Below, piece by piece: positions 22,401 to 34,890 of a stretch of 64,000 bases of DNA. The position numbers and the translations under genes are program-made. Each line of letters starts with the position of its first letter. Position 1 is the first letter of the stretch. Under the pieces are notes generated by a model. The model made no database searches, had not been told where the DNA came from, and saw nothing but the letters and a program-made list of their open reading frames with translations. The DNA lies in the NCBI GenBank assembly GCA_025093555.1, contig JAIWNF010000001.1:1-64000 (forward strand), read 5' to 3'. This stretch comes from Circinella umbellata. Its lineage: Eukaryota; Mucoromycota; Mucoromycetes; Mucorales; Lichtheimiaceae.

Positions 22401-22518
22401 GCTACTGCTTTATTTTCTTCAAATGTAAAACATGTATATATATATATATATATATATATAAGTATCATACCTCTGAAATGGAATCGAAATCGTCTCTTCC
22501 AGAAGTGATCGCTGTCAT
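18539..22518 (-). CDS. ORC3: Origin recognition complex subunit 3
   Basis: Orc3 is a subunit of the six-protein complex that marks replication origins and loads the MCM helicase. Thirteen exons on the minus strand give 788 residues: 22518-22471, 22328-22262, 22170-22013, 21940-21858, 21786-21737, 21646-21387, 21299-21061, 20840-20681, 20548-20435, 20254-19497, 19352-19277, 18996-18749 and 18644-18539. The N-terminus carries a basic patch ([10 protein letters not shown]). The Orc3 AAA-like core shows [26 protein letters not shown] (degenerate Walker B) and [20 protein letters not shown]. Downstream come [19 protein letters not shown], then the C-terminal winged-helix part with [14 protein letters not shown] and [18 protein letters not shown], which is diagnostic of Orc3. 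An acidic linker ([13 protein letters not shown]) ends exon 6. The Walker A motif is absent, as usual for Orc3. Confidence 0.93.
19361..19408 (+). repeat. TTA trinucleotide microsatellite
   Basis: About 16 uninterrupted TTA units lie within an intron of the ORC3 gene, between exons ending at 19497 and 19352. This tract is likely to vary in length between strains. Confidence 0.95.
22435..22460 (+). repeat. TA dinucleotide microsatellite
   Basis: A run of about 13 TA units lies in the first intron of the ORC3 gene, immediately next to the exon 1 donor. Confidence 0.9.
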
Positions 22519-25175
22519 GTTTAAACTATTATAAACGAGACGAGGAGAATTTGTTGAAAATAAAAAAAAAAATCCCAAGTTTCGCAGCTGAGTTATTCAA
22601 AAGAGTCAAGAAGTCAGCATAAATTTGTTATAAGAAAAGATACCACACTCATTATTGTTTATAAAAGAAGTTCTCTCATTATTGCTGGTTTATATCGAGT
22701 CCTAATATCAATCCAATATAATAATTTAAGAATTACTCAACACAAATCATACAGTACTGGTACTATATAGCATTAGGAGAGCTTACACTTTTTAATGAAT
22801 AAAAGTTAATTCAAAGAATATCAGCCATTATTATTACTTACTATGTATTTATATATAACTATAACAAAAAATAGATAAATTCATGGCAGACAAAAGGTTT
22901 TCTCTTTTCTCACAACAGTAATCCGAATGTGGAAACTATTATCTTAAAAAAATCCGTACAACTTGGCATAACCGAAGAGTGGTGTAGTCTACTCCCATCA
23001 ATTAAATGATTCACTTATATTCTAGCGACCATTATTTATTATTTGGGTAACAACAAACCCAATACCTTATATAAAACTAATTTCTATATTTAACTATTGT
23101 CGGCTTAGCCAATGTATAGCCAATGTATATATTTTACTCAAGCTCGTTTGTAAGTAGCTTAATTAGCTCAAGTCGCTGCGTATAGTGTCTTACTATTATA
23201 CATAGTAATATAAACACGTAATAGACAATGGCTGGACTGTTCCATAAGTTAGTTATCTTATTTGCCTAAAGAAGAATAATCCGCCTAGTATGTACGCCAA
23301 GATGAGTACTTTATTAACCTACTTGCACAAAAAACAAATCATGATAGCGTCATTGTTTCTAAATTATGTAGTAAAATAAAACAAAAAAAAATCCAGACCC
23401 GGAGCTTTGATTCTATTTTCTCTTCAAAATAATGACACGTCAATAGTATGACAGATCATATGCTCTTTTAAATATACGATGATGGGAATCATCATTATCG
23501 TTTTTATCATCACATGCGTATAGTGGAAATAGTTATTACTTAAAGTCATTTAGTAATTTTATTAATAGTATCATTACTAAATTTTATTTTCGGTGATGTG
23601 ATTCATTGAAACATATTGATACCGAATTATTGGATTACGTAGAAAATAACATGTACAAACTTACTTGATATTTCAGTTAACCCCGATTACTGTCGATCCC
23701 CGAATAACATTAACTTTTTCAAGTTTTCCAACTTGAATAAAGCTATTTATCACCAGGACAAATCATATTTATTAACGTCAATATTCTCATCAATATCCAC
23801 CGATCAAAAAAGAAAGTTCAAAATGCATCTCAACAAGGATTATATATATAGAATTATGCAAGAAGACTCGACTTTTTTTTTTCACTTAGTCGTCAGTAAA
23901 AAAAAAAATGACATTGGTGTTCCGTTGTACAGAGGGAACAAATTAGACCGATTACTATATTCTAATATTATTATTTGTTCTACGTATTTAGTAATTTTTC
24001 TTGTATAATTAAAGTTGGTACTAGCATTATTATAGGCACATTGACGTGTCTTAAAGATTATGGTAAGTCTGTACTCAATAATGTTTAATCTGTAAAGTTG
24101 TTTGAGTTGATAAGAATCATTATATATGCTATCCATTTTACCAAGCCATGTCCGTGAATGATGATGATGTTCATTATTTGTGAATTTTATTAAATGTAAC
24201 ATTTATAGTATTTACAAATTTCATGTAGGTCACGAGATACTAGAATTGTAAATGCATGTGCTAATATTTGACATACTAAAAAGAAAATTACAAAAAGTTA
24301 TTATAATTCAACTTGTAGGTGGTTCCACGGCCATGGACCTGTTTGAGTTTCATACACAAGTATTCCTTACCATAATATATATTTTAGCTGAACCTCACTC
24401 CGATAATTTTTTTGGGTCGAATATAGCAAGATTCGTTTGATACCGCTGTTTTGATAGCCGTCAATATTAGTTATCTGCTGTGTCCACTAGGTTCTTTATC
24501 TATTCAGATTTCCTCTTTCTATCAAAGGTATTACTTCACAAAACCTTCCGCCAATTTTAATTATATTTCCGTTATATATATATATATATCTTTGTCTTTT
24601 GTCTTTTGTTTTCATGTTTTCTCTTAGTCTCTAACCTATGTGCGAAAATTTATTAGTTGTCCGCCGTGCCTCATAGCGTGATATTTATCTAGTATGTATA
24701 AGATAACTAGACAGATTATCTAATGTTGCAGGATCTATAGTTTGTTGTTGTTGTTTTTCAAACAAATGATCAACAACAAATACACAAGTTAAAGTAAAAC
24801 AAAACCTTCCAATTAAGCTTTGCTAAATAAAAGGAGAAAACTTCAATCTATGGTATATACATATGATTACTACGTACCTGTCAGCAAACTAATCTCGCAT
24901 AAACTATTGTAAGATAACCAGGGATATATTACATATTATGCAAATAATGAAAATAATAATAAAGAAGATAAGGAGGCTTCCTTTTACGTATATTACATTA
25001 AACATTTCTCTTATTCTTTCCGTTTCCCTTTTTCTTTCCACTTTCTTTTCTTCACTCCATCTAATTGCCCTCAAAGTCCCTCTTCCTTATTTTCCCCACC
25101 TGACTTTTCGTTTTTTTTTTCTTTGACTGAGTGAACCTTATTCATTCGACAATTACCAAAGACTAAATCGCTGAC
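22519..25175. other. Gene-free region upstream of ORC3 and the F-box gene
   Basis: This is a divergent intergenic region of about 2.7 kb. I see no coding sequence beyond short chance frames. A TA run lies near 24573, followed by three TTTGTCTT-like repeats. The last 200 bp before 25176 are pyrimidine-rich and look like a transcript leader. Confidence 0.5.
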
Positions 25176-26926
25176 ATGGCGTTTCCTGAATTACCTTCCG
25201 AAATATGGCATTCCATCTTTTCGAAATTAACTTTTCGCGATTGTATTCGATGTACAGGTGTCAACCATAATTTACGTTCCGCTGTATTTGGTTGGGATGG
25301 ATTGTGGCATGAAATTTCGAATGAACAAGGGTATGATCATATATCCAGATTACGACCTTACATGTCATACTTTAATAGCCATGCGGTACAACGATTTCGC
25401 TTAAATACACATTCCGATCAACAGCTGTTGCTAGGTGATAAGGTTGTCAATGCTATGGCGTTTGTTAATTTCTTGATTGAGTACAATTGTAACAATATCA
25501 AAGAAGGTAGTACAAAGAGATATCTCGTTATGCATCCTTTATTATTATCTAATACACATATATATTTATATCATTAGGAGTTTTAGTTATTGACTTCTGG
25601 CCAACATCGATATTATACAAGTTTTCTTCAATCTGTCATCATTCCTTAACACGACTAGACCTCTTATGCATTGACAAACTTACTATGGATACATACATGA
25701 CTCCAACATTAGTTTTAAGACATCTACCTCATCTTATCACCTTTGCTTATCGCGCAGTTGTTACTCAAATTGACGAATCTGTTGATGATGAACCTTGGTG
25801 TTTATTTGAGCCACCCGCTAACCTAGTTCATTGGAATCTTACTGAATTGGCCATTGAAATGTTTGGTAATGGACGGCCTATTTCGATACATTTACTTTTA
25901 CGACTGCTACCCAAATTACGACGTGTGAGTCTCAATGCTTTGGATTGCAGTAATGCCAATGCCACAATGCATACTTTATTACATCATTGTCACAGCATTG
26001 AAATTGTCGAGATTCATGATGGTCAAGACGATAATTTTCGCTGGGATAATATATTATCTCGACAGTTACAACAAGAACCGAAAAGAGGAGAAAAGTCTCT
26101 TGATGACATTGACAACAATGACCATCTTTATACTATTATTAGTGGTGGACTTCAATACTTAGTCGTCGATGGTGATGACCGTTTTCTTAATGTCAATACT
26201 TTACAGCCTATTATCATAAAGTATCAGCACACTTTACGAATGTTGCGTATCAGGGGTTACGAGCCAATTACTCGGTTGCTGCTTTCCCAACAATATATCA
26301 ATCATCTCACATTCTCACATCTACACAGTTTGATATTGGTCAATCTGGACCAACCACCCCCTGAAATGCTTCCCACTCTATCCGCAAATTTTTGTACATT
26401 TCTTCGTCAAACTAAGGGTACATTGGTACACATCAGCTTGTCTGTATCCGATCTAATGAACGATATTGTACTGAATTGTCTTGCACATCAAGAATTAAGA
26501 TGTTTGACCTATCTTCGTCTTTCCAAATCCTCAGTCTTATCTGATATTGGGTTTATCCGTTTTCTCCAATATTCTGGTATTGGAAAACAATTAAAGAGTC
26601 TAGAGCTAAACGAAATGGATTTGCTCACTGGTAAAATACTCCATGCTGTTGCCGAGTGTTTGACATCAGTGGAAAAATTAACCATTACCGGATGCAAACA
26701 AATAGGGGTGGGTGAATTACGACTATTTTTCAGCCGTATACAACTTTTAAAATGGTTGCATTTGGTATGCTTTGTCGAAACACAAGAGTGTTCACAACAA
26801 ATTATTGATTCGATCGTGGAACAAATGAAAAGCAAGGCTATTGAATGGAAACTTGTTTTGAAAACAAGTTCAAATGATAATCACCCATCGTCTGTTTGTC
26901 GGGTGTTTACTTCAGATGTCATGTAA
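25176..26926 (+). CDS. F-box protein with degenerate leucine-rich repeats
   Basis: The protein has an N-terminal F-box (LPSEIWHSIFSKLTFRDCIRCTGVNHNLR, about residues 5-33), so it is likely a substrate adaptor of an SCF ubiquitin ligase through Skp1. Two exons are joined by a short intron: 25176-25506 and 25578-26926, giving 559 residues. The rest is built of Leu-rich helical/strand repeats such as LTELAIEM, LLPKLRRVSLNAL, LTYLRLSKSS, LKSLELNEMDLL and VEKLTITGC, typical of fungal F-box/LRR proteins. An acidic insert (DDIDNNDH) lies near the middle. The substrate cannot be predicted. The frame is continuous and the start fits the F-box position near the N-terminus. Confidence 0.85.
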
Positions 26927-29900
26927 AGATACAAAATACAAACAACAACAAATACACACACACACATTCACACGTATATGTATATGTATGAAATAATGCA
27001 GTACATAGTTTTCTACCTTTTTCCAGTATTTTTTGTAACATTATTATCACAAGTACTAATAAATAATATAGTAATAATAGTGCTAATAATTATTTTATGG
27101 AGTCATCATATTTTTTTTAACTTATTTGTTAATAGCTGTCAATATAGGATAATATTAAAATAATTATTATGCGTTTTGCTTACTAATTTTCCATATTTAT
27201 TATGTCAAATAATAAGCCAAAGCTTTTGTATTTTACTCTCATCGATCGGGGAGTGTATCATCTTCATAAGCTAATCGTACAATAATAGAAATGAAAGAAT
27301 TCTTTGTAACCTTTCTGTACATATAAAATAATCCAGTATAAAAAATTTCCTAATACAAGTATTTCATATCTTTGGATCATTACACACATGATTTTTACAG
27401 TAATGTACTCTGTTCCTATATGCGTATCCTTTCATAAAGAACAGTAGTAGTATCAAATTATAAATAACTTGAAAGTAAATTACTTCTATCGTTATAGGCA
27501 ATGAAAGTTGAAAAATCGGGTCGACTACCCCGATATAGAAATTGTATGACTTTATAGTACAACAAACAAACGACAGAATTATCGTTTTTGGAATATTCAA
27601 TATTATCAAGATAACATATTTTCTCATACACTGCAAAAAAAATAAAATGCATATATTGTTTATGTGTGTGCTCAATAAAATCTATTTGCTATCCGAAAAG
27701 TATATATATAGCAAACCGTGTGGTTGGAAACAGCATATATGACTCTCGTGTCTTTTATTTATAACACATCTTCACCAACAAAGCAAATCTATTAATGTAT
27801 ATAGAATACAAACTCTTTTCATATTAAATATTATATTTATGCTACTAGATAAATATACAATAGTTAATTACAAAATAAAAAATTATGGGAGACAGATCTA
27901 TTTTTCATTTTTATAGATATGGTACACCATATCTTGGAAAAAATCCATGTTACAATAAATTTGTTTCTTGCCTTTATGCAAATATATCAAGTTATGAATG
28001 CTTGTTTCATTCCCCTAAAAAAATAATCATATGAGAAATTCACATGGAAATAATAGGAAAAGGGTCATCATAATATATTATCTATATATAAGAAATTGTG
28101 AGCCTTGTTGATGAAAATATGTTGTCTTTGACAACAAGTAAGAAATAATATACTATTACCTGTTTTTTGACCGTTGCATGGTCCAGAACAATATTGTTGA
28201 ACATGCTCTACAGTTTATCCGTAGTATGCATAAACTCAAGACTGCTGCATCATGTCGCAATAGTATGATTTTTTCTTTTTGTGTGCGTGTCTAATACTTA
28301 ACCAATATTGCTGGTGATTTAACTGTTATGAGACTTTCAGTACAAACATATCGTTTCCATCTTTTCCACCTCATTAGCAATAGCGTCAGCACGATCCTCT
28401 CTATTTCTGGTCATTCTTCTCAAGCATCACCACCACATTATGCACTTTCTTCGTCCATTATTTATTTCGTTGATAACACTACATAATGTAAATCAATGAA
28501 GAACACGTGTTTGAGGCAGTTTAACACTTTTAATAGTCCTTCTCTTTTCAAATCCAATGCCACTCTAGTTTACTATAAAGGGTAAACTGAATTTTTTACC
28601 ATGATTTATTTGTGGATATGCGTAAGAACTTCTATTGAGAAGGTTACGATAATTACTGGGCTGAGATGTCTTGAGCTTATCCATGGCACTTCCTTTATTC
28701 TTTGTTTTACGTTGATAGGGCAGAAGACATCGTTATGTAAATTTACTCAATTTGCTTTTATAAAATACGTAGAGATATATTTACGCTAGTATTTTAGATA
28801 TTTTACCTTGTTAATACTCTTATACGCAATACAACATTAAAAAAAGGTTGTAAGAGTATATAAAATAATTATAATAATAGTATTTATAAATATGAAAATT
28901 TATTACCTCCAAGCAGGAACTGATAGACATACCATTCATATGTTATAGATGTATGTGGAGTACGTATCAACAATTAACCGTAATGGACTGACAGGAAGTT
29001 GATATTTGGTTATGATAGTAACGTATACAATATTAGCCCAGCCATGTCTTTTAAAAATGGTTTGTAAACACCGTTACAGTAAACGGTTTAAATTTTTTTT
29101 TCATATATTTGACACTATTTAACGCAATAGAGAAGACAAGGAAATAATGGAAAAGAGCAAGTTATAAGTACAAAAGTATTTTACAAGCCAAGCTTTGGAA
29201 TCGCACACGGTCTCTAACTTGTCCTATGGAACTTTTTTTTTTCAAACACTTTTTTACGAACTCAATAAATCTTTTTTTGGAAAAGCTTTTTGGTATTATG
29301 AAAAGTACTTTACCCGCAAACTATCACAGCCTTAATAACAAGTATTTCATATTAAGCGCTAGTATATATCAAACTCCAATATTTTTTATGTTTAATTTGT
29401 CTTTTTGTTACAAATTGTAAGAATTAAATCAATAAACTTTTTAAATAATACCTTGATTTCGTTAAACTTGCTTTTGTAATGTATATTAATATATCTATAT
29501 GTAGATCAGAGATTCTTCATATTATGGTTTGTGGAGTGAGCCTTGATAAAAAAAAACATGTAATCTAATTAACAAGTGCACCAGTGGTATATCTCATAAA
29601 AATTATTATTATTGCAGAAAGCATGCAAGTTTAACTCTCCAATTATAAAAGATATATATAAGTAGGGCCATATAATAATATTGATTTATTCATGATAAAG
29701 AAGTGGCTTTATAATACTGTGTAATACTTCAGTTAGAAATTGGGTACATAAAATGATTTGTATGTGAAAAGAAAAGAGGAAAAGAAAATATATATTGATA
29801 ATTTTTTTAGTGATTTTTTATCCAGTTATTGCCAGTAAAGGCGGCCCAAGTAAAACGTGGTAACATTTGAATGATACCCTTATTTTATCGTTTGAACTAA

Positions 29901-30073
29901 AAGTTCGAAGATCCTTTAAGCATAATTCAAACTATAAAATATTATTACCAAAAATATTAGTATTTTCCAGCCTACTATTTTAGAGCATATAGTTATAAGA
30001 TACGTATTTCATATATTTTTGATCTATTATTATCAAATGATGAAGAATAAATATAAGAGTATATATATATATA
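26927..30073. other. Gene-free AT-rich region
   Basis: About 3.1 kb contains only short chance frames. AT content is very high and no conserved motif or transposon relic is evident to me. Confidence 0.5.
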
Positions 30074-30289
30074 TTACCCTTCATCCCGTCTATGATTATG
30101 CCCGCCTCCTCCGTGGTTCCAACGGCCACCGTTCCAACCTCCACAATCGCATCCACCACCGTCCCAGCGGCCATCACCAGAGTCGTGCCAAGATTCGCGA
30201 ACTTCATCAGCGTTGACAGATTGAAAAAGTGAGAGAACCAAGAAAAAAGCAAGAGTACCAATGTGAAAGATAGAAACAGTTGTCTTCAT
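30074..30289 (-). CDS. Small secreted Gly/Trp/His-rich protein
   Basis: This is a 71-residue single-exon frame. The first 27 residues form a clear signal peptide: a Lys after Met, a hydrophobic core (FHIGTLAFFLVLSLFQ) and an SVNA-type cleavage site. The mature part of about 44 residues opens acidic (DEVRESWHD) and then becomes rich in Gly, Trp, Asn and His, with two Cys in a GGGCDCGG setting. It ends in a GGGGHNHRRDEG tail. The final residues overlap a GGN-type low-complexity stretch. Function is unknown. The composition resembles small Gly-rich cell-wall, metal-binding or antimicrobial-like peptides. I treat it as a real gene because the signal peptide is convincing and the frame closes neatly. 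Confidence 0.6.
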   Translation of the reverse strand: MKTTVSIFHIGTLAFFLVLSLFQSVNADEVRESWHDSGDGRWDGGGCDCGGWNGGRWNHGGGGHNHRRDEG

Positions 30290-30865
30290 TGTTGCTGGTT
30301 TTATTCAATTACAGTAATAATTTGTTAATTCGACTCCAATGCCCATTTTTCATATTATTTATATATTTTCTAATGAGGGGTGATAGTACATACATACACT
30401 AAACACTTAATCATAATTGTTCGATTCGTTTATCATGTTCACATTTAATGAGATTGAGCATGATAAAAAAGGAGCGGAAATCATGATTATTCGTGTTTTA
30501 TCGATCAATAATAGCTGCAGGGCAGCATAAAAGTAGCAGTATTTTCTTATAGAGTAACTTCACCAGATGAAAACTTTTGATCGGAGGAATTTATCACCGA
30601 TTGGCGATAAATATGCGTAATACATTAATACAATAATATCCGCAGCAAAACAAACATTTATACTTTTGAATATGTGATACATAAACCATTATTTTGTTTT
30701 ATTCTTTGCTGCGGTAAGAACAGCGAAAACTGCGCCTCTACCCATTTTATAATACCTACTCCGCATAATTTTCAGTATATAAAATATCGCGTTTTTTTCT
30801 ATGTAGTACTTTATCACTTATTAATACCCATATAACAACTCGATCGATCTACTTATTTTAGCACC
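30290..30865. promoter_or_regulatory. Divergent promoter region
   Basis: This is the 576-bp spacer between the divergent small secreted protein gene and the exonuclease gene, so it should contain both promoters. No individual box is convincing. Confidence 0.4.
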
Positions 30866-32651
30866 ATGGGCAAAGATAACATTGATATTGAGAAGCTTAA
30901 ACAAGAAAAAAAGACAAAGAAATTAGAAAAAAAGAAACTTAGTCAACAAAAGGCACAAGAAAAACAACAGAAGCAACTACCACCACCCAAACCACTTGTT
31001 CGATCGTTTCATGCCATTCCCAATCGCAAACAGTTGTCTAAAACTCCACTTGGAACATTTAGCATAATGTCATTTAACGTAATTGTTATAAACATGTTTC
31101 TCTATTTTTTTTTCATAATTTCAAGCTTTTTTTTTTTGTTGTTGTTATTAACTTTATCAAACCGTTATATTTTTATTAGTTGTTGGGCCAATGCTTGATA
31201 AAGCGTAAATTATTCCCTGATTCAGGTGACATGCTTAAATGGGTAAGTTAGATCACAGATATATTATTTTGAATACACTGATTATATCTGAGTGTTATTC
31301 ATTTTCCCTTTTCTATCTTTTCTCTTGTTATAGAAAACACGACGCAATATGGTATCAGCCGAAATAGAAATGTATAAATCAGATATCATGTGTTTACAAG
31401 GTAAATTAAATTGATCAATTGTTTAAAAATATCAAGGGGAGGAGAAGGATCACTTTTTGTATTAAAAATATACTTTGTTTGTTTGATTCATAATATCATA
31501 TATAGAGGTAGATAATTATACTGAATATTATAAACCTATTCTTGAGAAGTTAGGGTATATGGCTGAATATACTAAACATCCCAAAAAGCTTCATGGTAAG
31601 GAAACGAAAAACTATATAATATATAATTTATTGAATAATAAGTGTATATCTTAAATTATGGTTTTATTAATTCGAAACGGGTATGATAAATAATAATATT
31701 GCTAATAGGTCTTCTTATTGCATATAATCCGAAAGTTTTTGAAATGATAAAATATGCAACTGTGGATTATGATAATGATGCGCTATGTACCAAAACATGG
31801 ATTACAAGTAATATTGGTCAAATTATGGCTTTGAAACATGTGGATCATCCTGAATTTGGGATTGTTATTGGTAACACACATTTGTATTGGCGACCGGTTG
31901 CACTCTATGAACGATTACGTCAGACAACCATTTTTATCAATAGTATTATGAACGTTCAAAATGCGTTACAAGATGCTGAACCAAATACGCAATGGGTACC
32001 TATACCTATTGGAGGTGTGTAGTGATTATATAAAAATAGCGAGATTACTATGCTATGATAAATAAGAACTAATGTTTCTGTGTTTAAATTGGTATCATTA
32101 TCAATATAGACTTCAACACCACCCCGAATGACCCAAGTCATGCTGCTGTTACTATGGCCTGTATATCATCTAATGAAGAAGCTCAACTAGAAGCATCAAG
32201 AACAAATCCTGGATCACTTATGAGTGATGCTGGTACTACAAGTGAAGACGGTGATGGCTCTGCTCCAAAAACAATACCCGAACAAGCTCCCGAACAAGAT
32301 GAATCGGAAAACATTGATGAAAAAGAAATTCAAGCTACCATATCAGCATCTGAACTTGTGGCAATATTACACAAGAGCTCGCCAGAATTATGGCATAGTA
32401 TTTACAGTTGTCATGGTGATATTGATCCTAAAACATCTCAACCCAGTTCAGGGGAACCGAAATTTACCAATTATACTGCGGCTTTCAAGAATACACTGGA
32501 TTATATGTATTTAAGAAAGAATGAAGCGTTGCTCGTTCCTACCGAAGTTTTAACCTTGCCACCAGAAGAAGCCGTGATGCCATCATTACCTAATAGAAAC
32601 TTTGGTAGTGATCATATGTGTCTTGTATCCAAGTTTGAATTTACGGTATAA
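30866..32651 (+). CDS. NGL2-like RNA exonuclease (endonuclease/exonuclease/phosphatase fold)
   Basis: This protein belongs to the Ccr4/nocturnin-type EEP nucleases and is closest to yeast Ngl2, which trims the 3' end of 5.8S rRNA. Exons are 30866-31078, 31180-31242, 31334-31400, 31506-31595, 31709-32014 and 32110-32651, giving 426 residues. The N-terminal 45 residues are Lys/Gln-rich. Motifs in order: MSFN, LIKRKLFPDSGDMLKW, CLQEVD (metal-binding Glu near residue 115), GNTHLYW, GGDFNTTP (catalytic Asp near 247) and a C-terminal GSDHMCLV. An acidic insert rich in Glu, Ser and Pro sits between the DFN motif and the last block. All catalytic motifs are present. The Ngl2-type assignment rests on the KRKLFP...LKW segment and could equally fit an Ngl1/Ngl3 relative. 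Confidence 0.88.
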
Positions 32652-33073
32652 AAAAAGTGATAATAGAAGTAAATTATATTTATGTTTATATTTATGTTTA
32701 TGTTTGTATTTGATTTTGAATAAAAAGAAGATTAGTCAAAGAAAGTAAAAGAACATAAATAAAGTAGATGAATAAGTGGAAATGAGTCATAGCGCTCTTT
32801 TTGGTTGGAAGATGTAAAGCAACCTTCTACACAAAAAAAAAAGTATAAAAGGAACTCCTTCTTTCTTACTGAGGTCCCGTTCTTTCTTGTTCTTTTTTCT
32901 ACCAACTTTTCAATTCTTTCTCACCGGTATAATTTTCTCCCGGCGACAAACGTTCTATAACTTCATTAAATTATTATACCAGGTATATAGATGGATAACT
33001 CAAGTTATCCTTTTTTTTATAGTTATATACTTTATTTTGTCTTTGTTTTGTTGGAACTATTAGACTAATCCAA
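32652..33073. other. Intergenic spacer
   Basis: The 422-bp spacer lies between two tandem plus-strand genes. It begins with TTTATG-type repeats near 32680-32710 (probable 3' end) and contains pyrimidine-rich sequence before the next gene. No gene seen. Confidence 0.5.
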
Positions 33074-34376
<1,303 letters not shown>

Positions 34377-34890
34377 AATGTATATAATTTATATTTATAA
34401 TTTGCCTTCCTTTTTTTTTGTACTGTTACAATAACACTTTGTCTTTTATTTTACACTAGAATAGAAGTTCTTTTCAACTGTTTTCGATGTTCCTTTTTTA
34501 CTTTTTACTCCAATACACCCCCCTTATCTTCTATAAATTTCGTATAAAATCTGCCATTTCTAAATATATCAGCCAAATTCCTCACATGCTCAATATGTAA
34601 ATAGAAAAATTGGAAAATATTAATAATGATAATGATAATGATAATGACAATGATAATGAATGTTGTGTATGTTACATATATGTAATGTATATGGATTATG
34701 TATAAACAATGATAATAATGTAAAAATAAAATAAACAAAAAAAATAAATAGCCATCTTACTACAAATCTCTGATCTATCATAAATAAAGTGTATACAAAA
34801 GCCCGCCATTTCATCGATATACTCGCAACAAAAAGAAAGATTTTTCCAGGAGGTGGTTATGCTCTATTTTTGATAGTATTATTTTGCTTT
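34377..34890. other. Convergent spacer with AATGAT repeats
   Basis: The spacer lies between two convergent genes. A short AATGAT/AATGAC repeat occupies about 34622-34662 and TATGTA-like words follow. No gene is supported. Confidence 0.5.

Noticed and set aside
23733..24202. Overlapping plus and minus frames of about 90-106 codons
   Set aside because: AT-rich, Lys/Ile/Tyr-rich composition without motifs; consistent with chance.
27364..27742. Several open frames on both strands
   Set aside because: Mutually overlapping, low complexity, no splice or motif support.
30019..30216. Plus-strand frame over the small secreted protein
   Set aside because: It is the antisense of the Gly/His-rich segment and has no signal peptide; the minus strand is better.
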